This document shows positions 34,642-43,262 of a stretch of 56,169 bases of DNA, one piece after another. The stretch is taken from NCBI GenBank assembly GCA_005240145.1, contig SBAS01000108.1, positions 1 through 56,169 of the forward strand, written 5' to 3'. The translations under genes were made by a program, and so were the position numbers. The DNA comes from Nitrosomonadales bacterium. Lineage in GTDB: Bacteria; Pseudomonadota; Gammaproteobacteria; Burkholderiales; SG8-39. The notes under the pieces are model-generated. The model saw only the letters and a program-made list of their open reading frames with translations, was not told the origin of the DNA and ran no database searches. Within the stretch, counting starts at the first letter, position 1. Each line of letters starts with the position of its first letter.

Positions 34642-35291
34642 AGGGGCTGCGCCTGCGCTACAGCGCGAGCGCTGTCCTGCCCAGCACGGCTGAAGTGCTG
34701 GCGCTGGAGCGTTTCGAGGCTGCCGCCGGCGAGCACTGGCTGGTGCTCGGTGTCTCGGGCAGCGGCAAAACCACACTGTTGAATCTCCTCGCCGGGCTGC
34801 TCAAGCCCAGCGCGGGCGAGATCGAAGTCGGCGGCCAGGCGCTCGCCGCACTGCAGGGCGCGGCGCTCGATCGCTGGCGCGGCCGCACCATCGGCATCGT
34901 GCCGCAGAAACTCCATTTGGTGGCCAGCTTGAATGTTCTGGAGAACTTGCTTCTGGCACCCTACCTTGCGGGTCTACCCATTAAGAGGGCGCGTGCGGAA
35001 GCGTTGCTCGAACAACTGGAGCTAAAAGACAAGGTAAACGCCAAACCTGCTCAGTTGTCCCACGGCCAGGCCCAGCGCGTGGCGATCGCGCGCGCGGTGA
35101 TGAACCGGCCGAAGCTGCTGCTCGCCGACGAGCCGACGGCGAACCTCGACGATGCGAATTGTTTTTCTGCCTTGCAGCTTCTGCAGGATCAATCCAGGGA
35201 GTGCGGTGCAACCCTGATCGTGGCGACGCACGACCAGCGCGCCAGGGCGCGCTTCGATAAACGGCTGCAACTAGGACTTTCACCCGCGTGA
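34629..35291 (+). CDS. MacB/LolD-like ABC transporter ATP-binding protein
   Basis: The 220-residue ATPase has Walker A GVSGSGKTTLL, signature variant LSHGQAQRVAIARA, Walker B LLLADEPTANLD and switch His VATHDQRA. The GTG start lies within the end of the CobW gene, and its end overlaps the permease GTG. It resembles Pseudomonas aeruginosa PA4064 from a zinc-responsive operon (recalled similarity by gene order, not a search). Confidence 0.88.
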   Translation: MLSVKGLRLRYSASAVLPSTAEVLALERFEAAAGEHWLVLGVSGSGKTTLLNLLAGLLKPSAGEIEVGGQALAALQGAALDRWRGRTIGIVPQKLHLVASLNVLENLLLAPYLAGLPIKRARAEALLEQLELKDKVNAKPAQLSHGQAQRVAIARAVMNRPKLLLADEPTANLDDANCFSALQLLQDQSRECGATLIVATHDQRARARFDKRLQLGLSPA

Positions 35292-36466
35292 ACCTCGCCA
35301 GCATCAGTTTTGCCTACCTGCGCGCGCGGCCGCTCGCCACGGCGCTCAACCTGCTGCTGCTTGCGCTGGGGATCGCCACCATCACGCTGCTGCTGCTCGC
35401 CACCGGGCAGCTCGAAGAGCGCATGGGGCGCGACGCGCGCGGCATCGACCTGGTGGCCGGCGCCAAGGGCAGCCCGATGCAGCTGGTGCTCTCGGCGGTG
35501 TTCCACCTCGATGCGCCCACCGGCAACATCCCGCTCGAGGCCGCGCAAGCGTTGTCGCGCCATCCCGCGGTGAAGAAGGCCATTCCGCTTGCCCTGGGCG
35601 ACAGCTATCGGGGATTCCGCATCGTCGGCGCGAGCAGGGACTATCCGGCGCACTACGGCGCGCGCCTCGCCTCCGGCCGCCTCTGGGACGAATCGATGGA
35701 AGTAGTGCTCGGCGCCGAAGTGGCGGCGAAAACCGGCCTCGCCGTCGGCGCGACGTTCACGGGCGCGCATGGCCTCGGCGCCGGCGGCGAGGCGCACGAA
35801 GAGGAGCCCTTCAAGGTGGTGGGCGTGCTGGCGCCGGGCGGCAGCGTGCTCGATCGCCTCGTGCTGACGAGCGTCGAGTCGGTGTGGGAAGTGCACGAGC
35901 ACGGCGGCGTGAAACCGGAGCGCAGGGAGATCACCGCGCTCCTCATACAGTATGCCTCGCCCCTCGCCGCGGCCACGCTGCCGCGCCAGGTGAACGCGGG
36001 CACCGCGCTGCAGGCGGCTTCCCCGGCCTACGAGAGCGCGCGCCTCTTTCGCATGATCGGTGTCGGCGTGGAGGTGATGCGCGCATTCGGTCTGGTGCTG
36101 GTGCTCGCGGCGGGATTGTCGGTGTTCATCGCGCTCTTGAACGCGCTCGAAGAGCGGCGCTACGACCTCGCGGTGATGCGCATGCTGGGCGCCTCGCGCG
36201 CCAAGCTGACGGGCCTGATGCTGCTGGAAGGGGTGGCGCTCGCGCTGCTCGGCGGCCTTGCGGGCATCGTGCTCGGGCATGTGTGCACCGAAGTGCTGGG
36301 CCTGGCGCTGCAGGCGGCGCAGCAGACTCCGCTTACGGGCTGGGTATGGGACCCGCAGGAACCCTGGTTGCTCGCCCTCGCCGTGGCGGTCGGCATCGCC
36401 GCGGCGCTTCTGCCCGCCTGGCGCGCCTACCGGGCCGACGTTGCGCTGGTTCTGGCAGAAGGATGA
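35288..36466 (+). CDS. FtsX/MacB-like ABC transporter permease
   Basis: The 392-residue protein has four transmembrane segments: one near residues 16-40 (ALNLLLLALGIATITLLLLA), a large extracytoplasmic domain to about 255, then three segments in the C-terminal FtsX domain (with LEERRYDLAVMRMLGASRAKL). Such permeases are mechanotransmitters or lipoprotein exporters rather than importers. The partners are the ATPase before it and the DUF3299 protein after it. Confidence 0.88.
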   Translation: MNLASISFAYLRARPLATALNLLLLALGIATITLLLLATGQLEERMGRDARGIDLVAGAKGSPMQLVLSAVFHLDAPTGNIPLEAAQALSRHPAVKKAIPLALGDSYRGFRIVGASRDYPAHYGARLASGRLWDESMEVVLGAEVAAKTGLAVGATFTGAHGLGAGGEAHEEEPFKVVGVLAPGGSVLDRLVLTSVESVWEVHEHGGVKPERREITALLIQYASPLAAATLPRQVNAGTALQAASPAYESARLFRMIGVGVEVMRAFGLVLVLAAGLSVFIALLNALEERRYDLAVMRMLGASRAKLTGLMLLEGVALALLGGLAGIVLGHVCTEVLGLALQAAQQTPLTGWVWDPQEPWLLALAVAVGIAAALLPAWRAYRADVALVLAEG

Positions 36467-36476
36467 TAATAAGTTA

Positions 36477-36914
36477 ATGCAGCGCGTTGCCCACACGTTC
36501 CTCGCCATCGCCCTGCTTGCCGCGGCAAGCGTCGCGGCGCAAACGCTGCCCGACCGCAAGGACGTGGTTTCCTGGAAGCTGCTGGCGCAGGTCGAACTGG
36601 TGAAATTGAAGGACCGCTACCTGCCGCAGTTCTCGGCCGGCGTCGCGGCGCTGAATGCGAAGGAAGTCAAAGTGCAGGGCTTCATGCTGCCGCTGGAAAT
36701 GGGCGACAAGCAGTCGCACTTCATCCTCTCTTCGATGCCTTCGAGCTGCGCCTTCTGCATGCCCGGGGGGCCTGAGACCATGGTCGAGGTGAAAGCGAAG
36801 AAGCCGCTGGCTTACGGCATGGAAGCCGTCGTGCTGACCGGCAAGCTTTCGGTGCTGAAGGATGACCCGGCCGGCATCTTCTACCGCTTGAGCGACGCCG
36901 TTCCGGCCAAGTAG
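36477..36914 (+). CDS. DUF3299 periplasmic protein
   Basis: The 145-residue protein has a signal peptide (HTFLAIALLAAASVAA) and a DUF3299 domain with VQGFMLPLEMGDKQSHFILS and SSCAFCMPGGPE, a conserved Cys-x2-Cys that may bind metal. In P. aeruginosa a similar protein (PA4066) lies in a zinc-responsive operon with the same ABC pair. It starts 11 bases after the permease stop. Its last 34 bases overlap the convergent CWC gene. Confidence 0.85.
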   Translation: MQRVAHTFLAIALLAAASVAAQTLPDRKDVVSWKLLAQVELVKLKDRYLPQFSAGVAALNAKEVKVQGFMLPLEMGDKQSHFILSSMPSSCAFCMPGGPETMVEVKAKKPLAYGMEAVVLTGKLSVLKDDPAGIFYRLSDAVPAK

Positions 36915-37093
36915 TCCGCGTTCTTCAATTCGTCTTCCAGGCAGCCCCGGCACAGGCAGGCGCGTCCCGGCACGGGTGCGAGCGGCGGCAGCGACGCGCA
37001 CCAGCACGGTTCCTCCCCGGCCTGCATGCCGCAGGTGAAGCCCGCGCCGCAGCGCGCGCAGGGCGACTCAAGCGGCGTTTTCTTAGCCGTCAT
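36881..37093 (-). CDS. Cysteine-rich CWC family protein
   Basis: The 70-residue protein has the CWC pattern SPCARCGAGFTCGM, EEPCWCASLP and ACLCRGCLEDEL, eight or so cysteines that could bind zinc or an iron-sulfur cluster. The function is not established. It overlaps the anti-sigma gene upstream by 11 bases and the convergent DUF3299 gene by 34. Confidence 0.8.
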   Translation of the reverse strand: MTAKKTPLESPCARCGAGFTCGMQAGEEPCWCASLPPLAPVPGRACLCRGCLEDELKNADYLAGTASLKR

Positions 37094-37265
37094 CCAGGGA
37101 TAGTTGCTGCACGGCCGCGCGCAGGAACCTGAATTGCGCGTCTGCATTCCTGCAGCCCTTGCAGATCGCGAGGTGCAGGCGCAAGGCGACCCGCTCGCCG
37201 AACTCGAGCTCGCGGTCGGCGGCCTGCGACAGCAGGCGGGTGGATTCCTTGCAGGACAGGATCAT
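37083..37265 (-). CDS. Zinc-finger anti-sigma factor (zf-HC2 type)
   Basis: The 60-residue protein is a stand-alone zf-HC2 domain: SCKESTRLLSQAADREL followed by LRLHLAICKGCRNADAQF, with the H-x3-C-x2-C zinc site. It would hold an ECF sigma factor inactive. It lies 11 bases downstream of a sigma gene that has lost most of its sequence, so its partner may be absent or encoded elsewhere. Confidence 0.82.
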   Translation of the reverse strand: MILSCKESTRLLSQAADRELEFGERVALRLHLAICKGCRNADAQFRFLRAAVQQLSLDDG

Positions 37266-37276
37266 GTTTTTCCGAA

Positions 37277-37519
37277 TCAGTTCTTTTCCAGGCCCAGGTG
37301 TTCGCGCATCATGAAGGCCCGGGCGGTGCGCTCAGGCAGCGCGCGCAGGCAATCCTCGAGCGCCGCGAGCAGCGCCTCCTGCACCGCGTCTTCCGCAGCG
37401 GCCGTATCCCGCAGCTGCAGCGTGGCATAGCGCAGCAGGTAGGGGCGCAGGCCCTCGACCTGCTTGCGGAAATCTGCGGTGGTGGACAGTGGGGTTGAAT
37501 TCAGTAACCGGGACCTCAT
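37277..37519 (-). pseudogene. ECF sigma factor gene with an in-frame internal deletion and truncated end
   Basis: The 80-codon frame starts like an ECF sigma factor ([20 protein letters not shown], then AEDAVQEALLAALE, region 2.1-2.2) and jumps directly to the beginning of region 4 (LRALPERTARAFMMREHLGLE), ending KN-stop. Regions 2.3-2.4, the linker and the region 4.2 helix-turn-helix, roughly 100 and 40 residues, are missing. The frame is kept across the first junction. It could not bind a promoter. An intact copy may exist elsewhere, or this is an assembly error. Confidence 0.75.
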
Positions 37520-37550
37520 CTTAAGATTTTTCTGTAGTATCGGGGGCGCC

Positions 37551-38444
37551 ATGAACGCCCCCCACAACCACAGTTCGCAATCGGCCGAAAAGGCGCGGAT
37601 CCTCGTCGAAGCGCTGCCCGCCATCCAGCGCTTCCACGGCAAGACCATCGTCGTCAAGTTCGGCGGCAACGCCATGACCGACGAAATCCTCAAGGCGGAT
37701 TTCGCGCGCGACGTGGTGCTGCTGAAGCTGGTCGGCATGAACCCGGTGGTGGTTCACGGCGGCGGGCCGCAGATCGAGACCGCGCTTGCGCGCCTGGGCA
37801 TGAAGGGCACTTTCGTGCAGGGCATGCGCGTCACCGACGCGGCGACCATGGACGTGGTCGAGATGGTGCTCGGCGGCCAGGTGAACAAGGAAGTCGTCGA
37901 GCTCATCAACCAGGCGGGCGGCAAGGCCGTCGGCCTTACCGGCCAGGACGGCGCCTTCATCCGCGCGCGCAAGTTGATGCTGCCCTCGGACAAGGACAAG
38001 TCGAAGATCGACATCGGCCAGGTGGGCGAGATCGACTCGATCGATCCGCTGGTGATCGGCGCGCTGGAGCAGGCCGGGTTCATCCCGGTGGTGGCGCCGA
38101 TCGCCACCGGCGCCGACGGCACCACCTACAACATCAACGCCGACCTGGTGGCGGGGAAGCTCGCCGAGATCCTGCGCGCGGAAAAGCTGATCGTGCTCAC
38201 CAACACGCCCGGCGTGCTCGACAAGGACGGCAAGCTGCTCTCCGGCCTGACGCCGAAGAAAGTCGACGACCTGGTCGCCAAGGGCGTGATCTCGGGCGGC
38301 ATGCTGCCGAAGATCGCCTCGGTGCTCGATGCCGCGCGCGCCGGCGTCAAGTCCTGCCACATCATCGACGGGCGCGTGCCGCACGCGCTGCTGCTCGAAG
38401 TGCTGACCGAAACCGGGGTCGGCACCCTGATCCGCAGCAAGTAA
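37551..38444 (+). CDS. argB: Acetylglutamate kinase
   Basis: ArgB phosphorylates N-acetylglutamate in arginine synthesis. The 297-residue protein shows [47 protein letters not shown] and the regulatory-type N-terminal helix ([16 protein letters not shown]) of arginine-inhibited hexameric enzymes. It starts 32 bases from the divergent sigma remnant. A TAGTAT box lies 10 bases before the ATG. The stop overlaps the next ATG (TAATG). Confidence 0.96.
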   Translation: MNAPHNHSSQSAEKARILVEALPAIQRFHGKTIVVKFGGNAMTDEILKADFARDVVLLKLVGMNPVVVHGGGPQIETALARLGMKGTFVQGMRVTDAATMDVVEMVLGGQVNKEVVELINQAGGKAVGLTGQDGAFIRARKLMLPSDKDKSKIDIGQVGEIDSIDPLVIGALEQAGFIPVVAPIATGADGTTYNINADLVAGKLAEILRAEKLIVLTNTPGVLDKDGKLLSGLTPKKVDDLVAKGVISGGMLPKIASVLDAARAGVKSCHIIDGRVPHALLLEVLTETGVGTLIRSK

Positions 38445-39109
38445 TGCGCATCTTGAAATTCCCGCCCTCCCGGCGGGTGTGGATCTTCGACCTCGACAAC
38501 ACGCTGCACGACGCGCGGCCGCACATCTTTCCGTCGATGCACGCCCAGATGAACGATTACCTGATGCGCCACTTCGGGCTTGACCAGGAAGGAGCGAACG
38601 AATTGCGGCGCTTCTTCTGGCAACGCTACGGCACGACCTTGCGTGGCGTGGTGCGCCACTATGGGCATGATCCGAAGCACTTCCTGCGCGAGACGCATCA
38701 GTTCGCGGACTTGGCCTCGATGGTCGTGCGCGAACACGCGCTCGATCACGCGCTCGCCCGCCTGGCCGGCAGGAAGCTGGTGTTCTCCAACGCGCCGCTG
38801 CACTATGTCGAGCAAATCGTGCGCGCGCTCGGCGTGGCGCGCCACTTCGATGCGGTGTATGCGATCGAAAGCACGCGCTACCGGCCCAAGCCCTCGCTGC
38901 AGGGTTTCCAGGTGCTGCTGCGCGCGCACAATCTCGATCCGCACCGTTGCGCGCTGATCGACGACATGCCGGAGAACCTGCGGGCGGCGAAAAGGCTCGG
39001 CATGTCAACCGTCTGGGTGAGCGGCGAGGCCCGCCGCGCGCCGTTTGCCGATCTGCGGGTCAAATCGGTCACGGAACTGCCCCGGCTGGTATTCCGCCAC
39101 TCCCATTAA
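38444..39109 (+). CDS. HAD-family pyrimidine 5'-nucleotidase-like protein
   Basis: The 221-residue protein is a HAD hydrolase of the SDT1/pyrimidine 5'-nucleotidase group: motif I WIFDLDNTLHDA, motif II KLVFSNAPLHYV, and motif IV CALIDDMPENLRAAKRLG, with YRPKPSLQGF as the lysine motif. It is coupled to argB by overlap. In betaproteobacteria this argB-nucleotidase-slmA order is common. The substrate is inferred from the family. Confidence 0.88.
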   Translation: MRILKFPPSRRVWIFDLDNTLHDARPHIFPSMHAQMNDYLMRHFGLDQEGANELRRFFWQRYGTTLRGVVRHYGHDPKHFLRETHQFADLASMVVREHALDHALARLAGRKLVFSNAPLHYVEQIVRALGVARHFDAVYAIESTRYRPKPSLQGFQVLLRAHNLDPHRCALIDDMPENLRAAKRLGMSTVWVSGEARRAPFADLRVKSVTELPRLVFRHSH

Positions 39110-39113
39110 GTCG

Positions 39114-39119
39114 TAGAAT
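39114..39119 (+). promoter_or_regulatory. -10 box for a leaderless slmA transcript
   Basis: TAGAAT ends 6 bases before the slmA ATG, and there is no Shine-Dalgarno sequence between them. If used, transcription starts at the A of ATG. Confidence 0.4.
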
Positions 39120-39125
39120 TTACCG

Positions 39126-39701
39126 ATGCCGCGCGTCAAGGGAGAGCGGCGGCTCGAGATCCTGAAGGCGCTGGCCCAGATGCTCGAGCAGCCGAAGTGG
39201 GGAAAGATCACGACTGCAGCGCTCGCCGAGAAGCTCGACGTCTCGGAGGCCGCGCTGTATCGCCATTTCGCCTCCAAGGCGCAGATGTACGAGGGCCTGA
39301 TCGAGTTCATCGAGACTTCGGTCTTCTCGGTGGCCAACAAGATCGCGCAGGACGAAGCCGACGGCCGCAAGCAGGCCGCCAAGCTGGTCGAGATGCTGCT
39401 CTCGTTCGCCGAGAAGAACCCGGGCATGGTGCGCGTCATGACCGGCGACGCGCTGGTGGGCGAGCACGAGCGCCTGCAGGCGCGCATGAACCAGTTCTAC
39501 GACCGCTTCGAGGCCACGCTCAAGCAGGCGCTGCGCGCGACCGGCGAGGGCGGCCAGAAGCCGTCGGATGCCGATGTCACCGCGCAGGCGGGCTTGCTGG
39601 TGCGCTACCTGATCGGCTGCCTGGACCACTACGCGAAATCCGGCTTCAGCAAGAAACCCACCGACAGCTACGCCGCGCAGCGGCGCTTCCTGGCGGCTTG
39701 A
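39126..39701 (+). CDS. slmA: Nucleoid occlusion factor SlmA (TetR family)
   Basis: The 191-residue protein has a TetR helix-turn-helix (ITTAALAEKLDVSEAALYRHFASKAQMYEG) and SlmA-specific features: GERRLEILKALAQMLEQPKW at the start and LVRYLIGCLDHYAKSGF at the end. SlmA binds chromosome sites and blocks FtsZ assembly over the nucleoid. Length matches the family. Confidence 0.9.
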   Translation: MPRVKGERRLEILKALAQMLEQPKWGKITTAALAEKLDVSEAALYRHFASKAQMYEGLIEFIETSVFSVANKIAQDEADGRKQAAKLVEMLLSFAEKNPGMVRVMTGDALVGEHERLQARMNQFYDRFEATLKQALRATGEGGQKPSDADVTAQAGLLVRYLIGCLDHYAKSGFSKKPTDSYAAQRRFLAA

Positions 39702-39726
39702 TCGCGATGTACGCGACGCCGCGCGC

Positions 39727-39840
39727 GTGCGCTCGACCTGGGCGCGTCTGATTCACAAGGTCAACGAAGTCGATCCGCTTGAATGCCCGAAGTGCAAGGG
39801 CCCGATGCGCGTCATCGCCCTCAACGACGCCGGCCGAACC
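39727..39840 (+). pseudogene. C-terminal fragment of an IS91-like transposase
   Basis: The frame encodes STWARLIHKVNEVDPLECPK followed by CKGPMRVIALN. The W-A-R-L-I/x-K-V-x-E-V-D-P-L-x-C-P-x-C pattern is usual near the end of IS91-type transposases. Upstream is slmA and downstream the sequence belongs to the DUF2817 gene, so only this scrap remains. It marks an old insertion or recombination junction. Confidence 0.6.
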
Positions 39841-39845
39841 CGCGA

Positions 39846-40958
39846 TCAGGCCCGCGCCAGCCCCGCGAGCGCCTGGCGCAGGACGTCGTTCGAGCGGCTG
39901 GTCACCATGACCTTCCACTCGGGGACCGAGGGGTAGAACGCCTCGCGGACCTTGGCCTTGATCTCCTGACCCTGCGCCGAGGCGGGGTCGCCGTGGGCGT
40001 AGAGCCAGTTGTCGGCGCGCAGCGAGCCGAGCACGTCGCGCACGGGCAGCGTGCCGTACTCGATCCCGCCGGCGGTGACGCGCACGCCGGCGAGCGAATT
40101 CCAGACCGCCTCCGAGAGCGTGCCGGCGATGCTGCCGGGGAGGTGCCTGGAGGGATCCTGCTTTGCCGCTTCGATATCCTCGAGCGTCGGCGTGACGTGG
40201 TCGAACCATCGCCGCGCCATGCCCTCCGAGGCGCGCCCGCCGAAATACAGGTCGCCGAAGCCGAGCGGGCCGAGGCCGGTGTGGTAGTCGACCAGACACA
40301 GATCGCTCGCGCCGCGCATCCATTTCGTCGCGATCGCCTCCATCGTTCGGCGCGACCAGCTCGGTTGCGCGCCGCCGTAGAAGGTGCCTTTCGCGTTGAC
40401 GTATTGCCCGCGATGGATCGCCTTGGGCACGAAATCGGTGTTGGGCATGCCGTAGAACTTCGCGACTGCCGCGTCGGCGGCGGTGAGCACCGCCGGCGTC
40501 CAATCGCGCGGGTTCACGTGCTCCTGCAGCGCCTCGTAGTCGGGGTTGCGGGGCAGCGGCTTCGAGAAATCCACGAAATTGCGGTTGAGGTCGACGTTGT
40601 CTTCGGTGACGCGCCGGCCATGCGCGAAGCCGTGCGGGTTGAACGCGTGGATGAGGAGGGCCGCGACGTCGGGCGTGCCGTCGCGGTGGTAGTGGCGGTT
40701 CTGCAGCCAGGAGATCTGGCAGCCCGAGCCGCAATAGCCCTCGATGCCGTGGGTCGAGGAGTTCAGCACCAGCAGCTTCTTCGCCTCGCGCGGCCCGAGC
40801 CAGGCGACGTCGGTGGCGAGCGCGCCGCCGTCCGGGCCCTTGAGCGGATGCTTGTGGCTGTCGACCAGCTGCGCGCCCGCCGCCTCGGCGGCCTCGAGGA
40901 ATTTCTCCCGTGCCTCGGCGTAGGAGCGGGAGAAGAACGACGCGACGGGTGGCGGCAT
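39846..40958 (-). CDS. DUF2817 (M14-like) metallopeptidase
   Basis: The 370-residue protein matches DUF2817, a carboxypeptidase-like M14 branch: STHGIEGYCGSG (the His-x2-Glu zinc site), NPHGFAHGRRVTEDNVDLNRNF and VDYHTGLGPLG with the third zinc His. No signal peptide is visible, so it acts in the cytoplasm. It would trim small peptides or acyl-amino acids. It is the last gene of the minus-strand operon headed by the aminotransferase at 50152. Confidence 0.88.
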   Translation of the reverse strand: MPPPVASFFSRSYAEAREKFLEAAEAAGAQLVDSHKHPLKGPDGGALATDVAWLGPREAKKLLVLNSSTHGIEGYCGSGCQISWLQNRHYHRDGTPDVAALLIHAFNPHGFAHGRRVTEDNVDLNRNFVDFSKPLPRNPDYEALQEHVNPRDWTPAVLTAADAAVAKFYGMPNTDFVPKAIHRGQYVNAKGTFYGGAQPSWSRRTMEAIATKWMRGASDLCLVDYHTGLGPLGFGDLYFGGRASEGMARRWFDHVTPTLEDIEAAKQDPSRHLPGSIAGTLSEAVWNSLAGVRVTAGGIEYGTLPVRDVLGSLRADNWLYAHGDPASAQGQEIKAKVREAFYPSVPEWKVMVTSRSNDVLRQALAGLARA

Positions 40959-40994
40959 GGCGAGTCCTTTCAGGAGGGTTGAGGGAGTTTGCAG

Positions 40995-42140
40995 TCATCG
41001 CAAGGAGCAGGGATCGGCATCCGAACGCAGGCCATGCATGGCCGCGTCGATGCGTGCGAGCGTGAACGCGCGGAGACCGGCGCCACTGGAGCCGGCGCCG
41101 ATCAGGAAGAAACCGCTCGTGCGATCGAAGTAGCCCGCGCCCACGCGAATGACCGCCTTCCAGATCATGTTGCGCAAAAGATGCAGCCAGAAGCGGCGAC
41201 GATGCTCCGCCGGCAGCGGCCGCACGGTCGCGTAACCCGCGAGCACCTGCCCGAGCGTGGCGCCATCGTGAAAGCAGCCGAGCAGCGAGACATCATCCAT
41301 CGGGTCGCCGCCGGCCGCGTCGTTCCAGTCGATGAACGCGGCGATGCGATCGGCCGGGCCCAGGATGTTCCAAAGCGCGAGGTCTTTGTGGACGAGGCAG
41401 GCCTCCGCCAGTTCGAGCAAGGCGGCGTGCCCGTCGATCGCCTGGCTGATTTCCCGCCGCTGCGCAGCGGAGAGAAAATTCCGCTGCGCGAGGAAAATCA
41501 GGTGCTCATCGAGCCTCGCCTGGAAATAGTCTGCGTAGGCTTCATGGTAACCACGCAATTCCCCCGACTCACGCAACCGGGCCACGTCGAACGGCCCGAA
41601 TCCGGCCGGCGCGATCACCTGCCAGCGGGCGATGCTTTTCCCGATCTCGGGCGCAATCCGTGCGAGATCGAGGCGGCCTTCCATCAAGTGACGGTTCAGA
41701 TCAACGTGCGGCACGCGCTCGAGCACCTGCCACGCAAAGGGAACGTCGCGCCGCGAGGCGTCGACCGCGAGCACCGCGGGCGTGGGGATTCCGAGGCGCG
41801 CCACCTCGCGCAGGACGCGCGCTTCGACCTCCATGTAATCATCTCCATCGGGCCCGTCCTCGACGCGGACGAAGGCGTCGCGGCCGCCGATCGTCGCCGT
41901 GAACGTCACGTGGTTGCCCTGCCCGGCTGCGGGGAGCAGTTCGATGCGTTCGCCGGAAAACGTCCGGGCCAGCGCGCCGGCCAGCAGCGGTTCGATGGCG
42001 GTGGGCGCGTGCTCGCTCGATCGTCCGAGCAGGCCGTAGAACGCGGCGGGGCGATCGCATTTCCAGTAATGGATGTCCTGGCGGGGATGACGAAGAGCGT
42101 GCATCGTCGAGCGGGAGAAAGCGCCGCGGCGTCGGGTCAT
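40995..42140 (-). CDS. APH-fold small-molecule kinase (phosphotransferase)
   Basis: The 381-residue protein has the aminoglycoside phosphotransferase/choline kinase fold: the catalytic loop LVHKDLALWNIL (H-x-D-x4-N), and the metal Asp in AFIDWNDAAGGDPMDDVS. Relatives phosphorylate homoserine, choline, hydroxylysine and sugars. Genes around it handle amino acids, not antibiotics, so an amino-acid-derived alcohol is the likely substrate (inference). The start is uncertain: ATG 42140 has GAAGG directly against it, and ATG 42104 (HALRHPRQDI) is an alternative. Confidence 0.8.
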   Translation of the reverse strand: MTRRRGAFSRSTMHALRHPRQDIHYWKCDRPAAFYGLLGRSSEHAPTAIEPLLAGALARTFSGERIELLPAAGQGNHVTFTATIGGRDAFVRVEDGPDGDDYMEVEARVLREVARLGIPTPAVLAVDASRRDVPFAWQVLERVPHVDLNRHLMEGRLDLARIAPEIGKSIARWQVIAPAGFGPFDVARLRESGELRGYHEAYADYFQARLDEHLIFLAQRNFLSAAQRREISQAIDGHAALLELAEACLVHKDLALWNILGPADRIAAFIDWNDAAGGDPMDDVSLLGCFHDGATLGQVLAGYATVRPLPAEHRRRFWLHLLRNMIWKAVIRVGAGYFDRTSGFFLIGAGSSGAGLRAFTLARIDAAMHGLRSDADPCSLR

Positions 42141-42193
42141 CCTTCGCGAATTGGACCGAACTGGGCGCCGCCTACGCGCAGGACGCGTGACAT

Positions 42194-43243
42194 TCAGGCC
42201 GCCTCCTTCGCCGCAAGTCTCCCCATGCAGCCGGACAGTGCGGCGATTTCGTCATCGCTGGTATCCCAGCGGCATACGAACCTGGCCAGGCGCGGACCCC
42301 GGCGCTGGAACAGGAACCCTTCGGACTGCAATGCGGCGATCATTGCCGGCGGCATGTCGACGAACAACTCGTTGGCCTCGACCGGCGCGATGAGCGTGAC
42401 GCCGGCCAGTGGCCTGATCTGTTCGGCAAGCCGGGCAGCCGCATCATTGGCCTGGCGCGCGAGCCGCAGCCACAGATCATCCTTCACATAGGCGAGGATC
42501 TGCGCGGAGGCGAAGCGCATCTTGGACCACACGGTGCCGGCCCGGCGCAGATGAAAGCCGATGCTCGAAGCCGTCTCCGGCGCGAACACGACGATCGCAT
42601 CGGCGAGCAGCCCGCCGTTCTTGGTGACACCAAGTGAAAGGACGTCGACGCCAGCCCGCCACGACCCCTGCGCCGGTGTGCATCCCAGCCGAACCAGCGC
42701 GTTGGCGAAGCGGGCGCCATCCATGTGCACCTTGAGGCCATGCGCATGGGCCACATCGCCTAGCGCGGCGATCTCGTCGATGCTGTAGACCGCGCCCAGA
42801 TCCGTGGCCTGCACCAGGTTGACGGCCGCGGGCTGGCTCCTGTGCGCCAGGCCCACGCCCGCTGCCGCGATTGCGCCCTCGAGCCCGCCGGGGCCGACCT
42901 TGCCGTGCGTGCCGGCAAGCGTGACCAGCTTGGTGCCGCTGCCGAAGAAGCCGGTCGCATTGCCTTCCGACGTATTGATGTGCGCCTCGGGAGCGCAATA
43001 CACGGCACCGAAAGGCGTGGCGGATGCGGCCAGCGCCAACGCGTTGGCGGCCGTACCCGTAGGCACCGGGAAGACGCGCACCGGCGTCTCGAACACCTCG
43101 GCGAGCCGCACCTGCAGCGATGCGGTCAGCGCATCGCCGCCATAGCCCAGATCGGTGCCGGTGTTGGCCGCGGCCAGCGCCTCGATCAATTCGGGCGCGG
43201 CGCGTCCGCAGTTGTCGCTGCGGAATTCATAGGCGGGTTTCAT
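42194..43243 (-). CDS. Low-specificity L-threonine aldolase-like PLP enzyme
   Basis: The 349-residue protein belongs to the fold-type I beta-eliminating lyase/threonine aldolase family: FRSDNCGRAAPELIEALA, the PLP site GVTKNGGLLADAI (Lys) and HMDGARFANALVRLG. Such enzymes cleave beta-hydroxy amino acids to glycine and an aldehyde. GGAG seven to eight bases upstream supports the ATG at 43243. It is 19 bases after dppF in the operon. Confidence 0.87.
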   Translation of the reverse strand: MKPAYEFRSDNCGRAAPELIEALAAANTGTDLGYGGDALTASLQVRLAEVFETPVRVFPVPTGTAANALALAASATPFGAVYCAPEAHINTSEGNATGFFGSGTKLVTLAGTHGKVGPGGLEGAIAAAGVGLAHRSQPAAVNLVQATDLGAVYSIDEIAALGDVAHAHGLKVHMDGARFANALVRLGCTPAQGSWRAGVDVLSLGVTKNGGLLADAIVVFAPETASSIGFHLRRAGTVWSKMRFASAQILAYVKDDLWLRLARQANDAAARLAEQIRPLAGVTLIAPVEANELFVDMPPAMIAALQSEGFLFQRRGPRLARFVCRWDTSDDEIAALSGCMGRLAAKEAA

Positions 43244-43262
43244 GACGCACTCCTTCACGCTT

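Noticed and set aside
40995-42140. An aminoglycoside resistance gene
   Set aside because: The APH-fold motifs are shared by many metabolic kinases, and the neighbours are amino-acid transport and PLP enzymes, so resistance is not supported.
40989-42491. A 500-codon open frame on the plus strand
   Set aside because: It is antisense to the APH-fold kinase gene and the end of the threonine aldolase gene, and shows no domain.
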